From Oegoconia quadripuncta (lineage: Eukaryota; Arthropoda; Insecta; Lepidoptera; Autostichidae), in contig OX438759.1 of NCBI GenBank assembly GCA_949316235.1, forward strand, positions 15,344,618 to 15,408,617: a stretch of DNA of 64,000 nt, read 5' to 3'. A program made the position numbers and the translations under genes. Under the pieces are notes generated by a model. The model saw only the letters and a program-made list of their open reading frames with translations, had not been told where the DNA came from and ran no database searches. Of this stretch, positions 30,301-39,300 are shown piece after piece; position 1 is the stretch's first letter, and every line of letters begins with the position of its first letter.

Positions 30301-33300
30301 TCTATTTTCACTAAACAGCGAACTTCGAATGGTGATAAAAAACAATTGACAAGTGATCCTCACCAAAATTTTAATTTTTATAATTTTTTAAATGTAACAT
30401 TCGAAATGAAAACAATTTATGAGCATCCAAAACATAATTATGTACATCTAAAACGGTATTGTAGTATCTACTTACACTTATAGGGAATTTGTTAGGTAAA
30501 TATTTAGTAGGTAACTAAGAAAATTAAGGCTAAGTAGACATCTTATTGTACCAAATCATTAAAACTCGTGCATTTTGGAGGTTTTTTTTGCTAGATTTGC
30601 AAGATAAAATTCGATTAATAGAATTAATACTTTATGTTAGCCAGCCATTGACAGACTGCCAAATTGTTCGTTATTCCTATGCTCTAATAATTCGTAAAGC
30701 ACCTTCAACTTACAGTGGGCTCACTGACCCAGCGAATGGACCAATTGTTGAGATTTTACCGTAAAGTGGTAATCCACCAGGGATCAGAAAGATAATTCTA
30801 AAAGTTGGGCAAGTCAAATTGTTTGACTCAATATAAATAGATGTCTTTGTCGAATACGTAAGAGCATTTTAATTGTATTAACCGATTTCAAAAAAAGGAG
30901 GACGTTCTATTGTGAACGTCTTCCTTTATTAACGGCTTTTGCGCGATATCTTCGATAACTGTTAATCGATTTTAATGAATTTCTTTGTTTGATAGGGCTT
31001 ACCTTTTAAATAAAATCGGACACTTACACCAATTACCCAAACTAAGCAATGTTTGTTCCATGGATACTAGATAACGGAGAAACATACATAAATATTTATA
31101 TAACCATCCATGACTCAGGAATAAATGTTCGTATTCATCACACAAACATTTACCCCTCGCGGGATTCGAAAACGCAACCGTTGGTTTCACTGACAGGGAC
31201 TACATCAATCGGTCGTGTAATGTGAAGCACTCCAGATATAGAGAATGGAACATTGCTGAAATCTGTTGTTTTGCCAATGTTGGCCGTTCAACTATTGGTA
31301 TACCTACCAACTCTTACATAGTTCGTGGGTGCTTCACTTGTTATATAGCGCGGCGCGAAGCTCTTTTTTTCAAGTCCGTGATGTAATCGGACCGATTTTC
31401 ATTTAAATGATGATGTCAGTCAACCAGTTGATCAATTTGCAGACTGTGTTTTGTCAAAAGTATTTCAAGGAATGTCTTTACGAACACAAACCTTGGGCAC
31501 ACCTTGGGCTAAGTATCATAAAACATACTACCCCTTACACATACGCAACTTCGACCGTCCTATAAAAAGTCGTAAGATCACTTTGTAAGTTTTTACATGA
31601 GGTTTAATAATTTCGATCCTCGCAGGTTTTTGCCATTCGCATCTTACCCAATCGTTTTTCTTAATCATACCAGCTACAACATCCACTGCTGAGCTGAATA
31701 TGGGCCTCCTTTTTTTTCTTTTTTTTGTGACGGGGGAAATCTTTAAAAGATACCCAGACTCCTGAGGAACAGCCTGGATTATGTGGGATTTTCACCCACT
31801 AAAACCCCCCCGGTGGTCCTATTCAGCGCTTGTCCGAGAACACCGGGAACTCAAAGGACCAACTACCGGTGCTCCCCTAGCGCTCCGCTGAAGCCCCCCC
31901 CGGGCTGGCCAAGTAGCCAAACTGCACAAGGTCGCTGATGTCGGCTGCAGCGGGACGAGACCGCTGCCATCCATGGGGCCGCCACCACTGGCGAAAGGAC
32001 GGCCAGAGCCCTCACTCTGACCGCCCACGACCCTCCTCCTGGGCCTCCTGGACCAGCCTCGTAGATTTTCAGAGCGACCCGTTGGAATCGGCTAGCTCCA
32101 GCGACTTCCGGCGTTAAGTTGTCCGTCCACCTTACGCATATGGACGTCGCACGCTGAGCTTACGAACTTTCCTCCAACGGCCATCAATTCTATGAGCAAT
32201 GTGACCTGCTCACTATCACTTCAACGTACTAATCGGCAGGGCTATTACGGTGATTTTCGTTCTTCTACGGATTTCTTGTAGTAAAATACTCCACAGCTCG
32301 TTGTGTGGCCTTGGGCGTTCTTATTAGGCGTATATTATAATTTTGCGTTTTTCCTACCAACGGCTTTAATTCTTCGCAATATGGGATGGGATATTTATTA
32401 ATACCATCGTTTTTTTACAACCGTTTCGATTGCCTAATCAGTATAGCATATAGTTGATTCGACTTTGTGATTAAAATGTGAACATACTTGACCCGTCTAT
32501 TTCCAATATCTAATTTTGATAAAATATTGCAATAATCTGTAACTCGTTCGTCTAATCGACCCAACCGGCCGACGCCGACCGCTACGTAAACAAATTATCC
32601 GCGGTGACCTCTCGACTCGGAGATAACTAGCTAAATAGAATTTGTAAACTATAAAGTATTACTTGCCATAAACATACATACATAAATAACGTGACTACCT
32701 TTATCCCAAACGGGTTGGTCAGAGATATCCCAAACTTATGCGTCTGGGTGTTGCAAGCATTAAAAGTTTAATGATAACATCCACGGTTCACCTTTCGAAA
32801 TATACAGAAATGCACACATGACAGGGGGTGAGCCTGTCGCCTTTGAAACATGCAAGTCCAAAGATCTTTTTTGGTGGGAAGCCCCTTAGTCGCCTTTCAC
32901 GACACCCACGGGAAGAGACGGGTTGGTTTCTATTCGTTTGTGCCGAAACCACAAGGCATACTACCTAATATACGTGTAAATAAAAGCTACATTGTATACC
33001 ACTCACTAATAGCCACTTTAAATGGAATTTTCACAGATAATAATTTTGACTTAAAGATGTAGGTACCTAGGCTTCACATAGATTAAATTTAATATTTTCT
33101 CGTGAACGAAGACGTCAGACACAATGCGAACCTAGTACTTATTCAGGACTTAGAGTAAAACGGTCCTCATATTGAAGGTTGAAAATCTAAACAATAGCAA
33201 ACGATGAATACTGTTCACAAAAATTTTGTACGTAAGGTATACACAGTACAGCTTCATATTTTTGTATTACATTTTAACTATATAAATTACAATGATGCGC

Positions 33301-36300
33301 GGCACCAGATAGCCTGCCCCGCGCAATCTTTCGCAGTCAATACTCTATTATCTACATTAGATTTTCTACTCTATGTAAGTTTATATACAGGGAGCGCACA
33401 GAATAATTAAAAAAAGTTAGTAATATCTTTATATATTGACCTAACAAACACACCAAAAACAATTTTTGTAAAATCGGTAATTTTATTAGGCAAATGTATA
33501 TTATTGTGATCGACAGATAGATTTATCGGATGTTGAAACGGTGGAAAATACCTGATACATGATATTGCATTATCTCAAATTCTTGGCTCTATTAAAATCA
33601 TATCCGTATTATCAACAACGATATTTATTAATATATTCTATGAACACGCTGTAAAATCGTAAAGCAAAGTTTGTCGTGATAACCGACTGGGATACGGAGC
33701 CCGTGGTCAGTTTGCAGGACAGTGTGTGAGCAGTCATGTTGTCGCGCGGCGGTCTGTCATTGGCGGTCACGGTGCTGCTGGCTCACGCCGGCGCTTGCGC
33801 TGGTACCACCGAAGGTTAACGACTCTCTCTAACACAACTTTGTCTTTCACTCCACTAAATTGTTTTGGACATTCCTGATATTTTTAACGGCGATAAAGTT
33901 TGTTTATATTTCACCAGATCATTGCCGTTTAGAATGACTACTGGGGTCATCAGAAATGTCCAAACAAATAACATCATTTGTAATTGTCCTATCACTTAGT
34001 TCCTGCTTAGTAGTTAGAATTAACCGTTGGAGTTTGTGAATGTGGTTGAACTAATTAAAACTGTGTGTCAATAGCGTTCACAAACTCATCTAACAACACG
34101 TTGCTAACAAGTGGGGGTGGTTAGATCCTGTGGAGAGCCCGGCCGGAATTTCGGGAGAGTCGAACACTGTGATCACGGGCGAGCTGGGTCGAAGCCTGAA
34201 CATTCGCTGCCTCGCGTACGGATACCCAGCGCCTGCCATCTACTGGTATCGAGGAATCACCGGTCCAATGGTGCCGTTCAGCAGCTCCCAGTACGAAGCC
34301 AGAGGAAACGTTTTACAAATACGAGTGCTCAATCTGGATACGCTGGGAGAGTACGCGTGTCAAGCGTACAATGGTATAGAGAAGCCAGCGTCGTGGTCTG
34401 TGATTGTGCAGGCGTATAGGCCTGAAGGGTCTCGGTCGGATAACCCATACCTGGTGTCTCGCGATGATGTGGTGCTGGTGACACCCAGAGAGCCGCAAAC
34501 TGAGCCTGCCACCATGCCTCAGCCAGAGGTCGAGGTGCCGAAGTACATCGGTAAGATTCGAGCTTCGAATTATTAACACTGCGTAATTCTGATTCGGTTT
34601 CTGATGTTAAAAACTATATAATTATACTTCGAAGATTTTATGAAAGTGACTCGGAATTACTATGTTTATTATTGCAAAGTTTTGATGAAGTGCCATATAT
34701 TTTGGTTTAAGGTGCATGTTGCATGTTATTTTTTTTGTTAGCATGATCTTCTTTGACTTACAAATTAATAATATTCATACACTTTCTTTGAGTAGGCAGA
34801 ATGGTAAAATGAAAATGAATGAAAAATGAAAACATGTTTATTTCAGTACCTTAATAAAACAATCAATGAGGTATCGGGGTTCTCCTTTTAAGTATAAAAT
34901 ACCTGTGTTAGGAGGCTCCTCTCTTCTAAATATTTGTCCAATCAAGGTTAAGGTGAAATAGGTTAATATTATGCTACTTATAAAATAAAAAGGAAATAAA
35001 AATGTAATAAAAACTAATTTGTTATGTATGTGTGTGTGCGAGTATATTGTGTTTGTGTATGAGTGTGTGTGTGTGTGTGTAAGTATCGATACAAAACATG
35101 GAATAAAAAAAATCCTATTGCATGTTGTCCTCCTGGTTATTATATGATGATATCTGGTCATAATCTAATTTCCGAGCAAATAAGTAACTGGACTTTAATT
35201 TTGGGTTAAATATTTGCCTTTTATGTATAATATTATAGTTAGATACTCTGACAGCTATATCAAAAGGTCGCGGGTTCGAATCCGGCTAGGGGTATATGTT
35301 TGTATGATGTATACAGACATGCGTTCCCGAGTTATTGATGTTTTTCATTTATATATGTATTTATTTATTTATTTACAAAAAAATGTATTTCTGTAGTTTA
35401 TCAACCATCTGGCATCCATAATATAAGCCTAATTGCTTAGTGTGGAACTAGATGGCGCTATGTGTATGTGCAAAGATATTTATATTTAATAGTTTCCTAA
35501 TTTATAAATTCCTGCTTAGATGGTACAGTCAGCGTCATAGTTATTCATAGTTTTTATGATTAATGGTAGCATATTGCCTATTCAAGCTTCCGCAGTTCTC
35601 TAAAATGACCCTTTTCTCTTACTGTCTAGACTATGATTTCTAACTTCAAACTGTATAAATTAAATTTAAAAATTAAATAGCCAGCATGCTACCATTGAAA
35701 ATTTAAAATTGCCCTGTATAGTTTATGGAGCCGACTGTACATATGAATATCAATTGCTTGGAACGATTGTGCTAGCGTGTGGTGGGGTCACGGGGGCACA
35801 TGTGTGTATCTCGTGTAAAATTTGAGCCATCCACTCCTATCACCGTGCAGCCTAGCTTCTGGAGTCATACAACCTATATACTTGGATATTTTAACAATAA
35901 TGATGTAGTTTTCTATGCCATGATATATTGTCAATATATTAGCAATCACAAAATTTTAAGTCTCCAGGGGCCGAATTCTCAAAGAATCGATTCGAAATTA
36001 GTAACTTTCATATTTTGATTTTGAAACCAATAATACTATCTGTATACCATATTATTTGGATTTAGAACTATTCATGTATGTGACTGTGGTAATATTGAAA
36101 CGAGAGAAAGAGATGACCATATAAGGTTGTATGCGAATTTAAAAAGTAAATGCGGTAAAAAGGACTGGAATGTTTGCATATTCGTGTTCTTTGCAAATGT
36201 ATTAACTTTGGCATCGCAATATATTTACGAAAACTTAATGTACGTAAGAAAAAACTCTGCATTTGTTTAAAAAAATTGCGAAATATACAATGTAAATACA

Positions 36301-39300
36301 AATTTAAAAACAATAATTAACAAATTTATTATAAAAAAAAATACAAATAAAAAACTAGCCCCAAGTCCCTGGTTGGTGGAATGGTACCCAGAAGGCTGGC
36401 CGCGTTGCCTCGCTGTATAGCAAGGCTTATTCTTTGACCAAAGTATTGGCCAGCCCTCCGATCGTGGGATGCATCAACCAGACGCTCAGATAACTCCCTA
36501 AAAAGAGCGTGAGCACCCGGTCCCCACGGCCCAAGCGTTTCTACACCAAACGGCGCAAATTGGTGATCTCCACTGAGACCGGCATATTTGTAAATACAAG
36601 ATATAAAAATAAACTTGCTGTCCACAGCAGTCGCTTACACAAAGTCACTAAGTCATTCAAGGGACAATGTATACGCTTTTAAAATAAGGTTCCGTAGACA
36701 TTCAAAATTTGCCTTTAAATAAATTTAAAACAACCATTAAACGCAAACTATGTGCCAAAGGCTATTATAAAATTTCTGACTATCTGGATGATGAGAATGC
36801 GTGGACATGAACCGCTTGGCAATATATCCAGTATATTTTATTCTTATCTTTCTTTGTCGAATCATAAATTTAACAATTATTCCAAATTGTATTTGTATTG
36901 ACTTATTTAAAAGGAACAACCCGAGTTTCTTGCTCGTTCTTCTCTGAGGACTGCCTAGTGAATGAGCAATAACTGTATGTCATGACGATTTCAAATGTTA
37001 TTCTTATAACTTACGAAATAAAACATTTTTGATTTGATTTATTTTGTTCGCTTTATTTTTGAGAGCACTATACATGCTTCGACATGAAGGCGTCCTAGCT
37101 TAAATGTCATACGAGTCTAATAACGTAACTTACTGTTTCTTTTGAATTACCCGCTACACAACAGTGAGGGTGACGACGCGTATCCTGTCCGAGAGCACGA
37201 CGGTGCCGACGGGCGGCGAGCTAAGCCTGCCTTGCGAGGTTGATGGCTACCCAGTACCCGACGTTTACTGGACCAAGGACGGGGCCACCCTGGCTGCAAG
37301 CGATAGGATGCAGGTCACAGGTGAGTGCACATTATAAACTGCAATGTTACCAAGAGCCTGCGAGGTAGACCATACTGGTCCAAAGACTGCGCCAGTCTGT
37401 CCAGCAACTGGTTGCAAATGAAGGCACACCATGGAGTATGTGCCGAGTTTAGCCGTACACTGACCAAAGGCCGACACCGCCCTGGCTGGCCGCCAGAGGA
37501 CGCAGGTCACAGATGAGCCATATCCAAGATCATTTTCAGAAATCTGATTCATAATAGGTTCTCTGTAGTAACGAGTAAATCGAAGAGTTTGTCGACATTA
37601 AATTCTTCATATACAGCCACACGACATTCACGGCTGAACATAGCCCTCTCCCTTAGTTTTCCAGAGTGACCGGTTGATGGTGGACTGCATCCAGCGACTT
37701 CCCGCGACCTCCATACACCTTGTGGGACGTGGGATCGCTCCACTGTAGAACTTTAATGCCCCAACGGCTATGACATTCGATTACCTATCTATTTTAAATC
37801 GTAGCTCTCGAGGCGTAATGGCATTAGCTCATTCTCTGTAGAGTGGTTGATGCGGTCAGTTCTTGGATGGGATAATCATTAGTGGCATTTTCATACGAGA
37901 AATTCCCTGTTAAGTCCTTACAGACGCGCCTTAAAAACACTCACTTCTAGGTGGTTAGCAAACTGACACAAAGTGCCCGCTTTTCCCGTTCGGCCCACTC
38001 TAGTGAGAGCAGCCTAAGCTTTTTATGTGATGGACAACTACTCCTCAACACCAGATAATCTCACGTATTCATACCTAATTAATGAATAACAAATATCTAC
38101 ATCCGCAGAAGCTCGGCTGACGATACGCGGCGTCACCGCTGCGGACAGCGGCACGTACGGCTGCCACGCCGGCAACGCTTACAGCTCGCACTACTCCACT
38201 GTACAGATCACTGTGCAAGGTATGCGTGAATTTACTTGACAGTGTACTTCTATCCGTGATACTGAATGCCATCACCAATTTACCGTCGCAAATATGCCTA
38301 AAATGCATGTAAAAAGCAATGCACTTCCGGCGGCGGCACGACGACCGTAACACTTCCACGATCGGTTAATGTAGTGGATAGTGACCCTGTCAGCGAAACA
38401 ATCCCTCTAGGTAAATGTTTGTGTAATGAATACGTACATTTATTCCCGAGTCATGGATGTTTATATGAATATTTATGTATGTGTATCCGTTATCTAGTCG
38501 TCCGTATTGACGTTTATCGTCAATGAAACGGGCATAAAATTTTCGTATTCATCACACAAACCTCTAGCGGATTTACCTCTAGCGGAATTCAAACCCGGAA
38601 CCGTTGGTTTCACAGACACTACACCAACCGGTCGTCAATATATGTTAATATTTGAGAAAAAATAACCTTAATTTTGATTAAGGTTGTGTTTTGCCACACA
38701 ACAATATAATAGTTTGAAAGGAAAACGAACTTTATTGTAATATATTTCATCACCTTGGCCCCCAATATAACTTAGTCATCAAATATAATTATCATCATAA
38801 TAATTTATTGCCACCCCTTGGATAACCAGCAGGTATGTTGGTGCCGGCGAAGTGCACCGACAACCCGTTCTTCGCGAACTGTCACCTCATCGTGCGCAGC
38901 AAGTTCTGTCAGCACAAATACTATTCCAAGTAAGTGGCGCAGTGTTTCTGAAGAGAATTTCAAAAATCATATTGTTCTATTGTCTTGGATTTGGTGGGAG
39001 CCGCGCGTATAGTTATAATCGTGCACTATAGTCCAGTAAGAATACACTTTTAACTTACTATAATCTTTTTTGCACATGGATAGAGGACCCGTCACATGAT
39101 AGAATAAAAATGTTTTCTATGAAATCGATAGCTTGCTTTAGAAATAGTAGAGACGTATTTAGTAATAATACATATACCTAGATTAAAATAACCACTGTGA
39201 ATTTCATTGCTTCGGACAATATACTTAGAACTCCTTTAACTGTTTTCAAAAAATCGATCCATAATTATTTATATTAATGAAAAATTTCACAGAGGGCAAA

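Larger units (their letters stand above)
29737..34124. other. 4.4-kb intron before Ig2
   Basis: Longest papilin intron. It holds the zinc-finger-like frame (30002-30298), a SINE-A copy, a retroelement end (31705-32130), an unassigned repeat (32680-32950) and the candidate alternative first exon (33736-33814). Other stretches are AT-rich and unrecognised. Confidence 0.6.
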
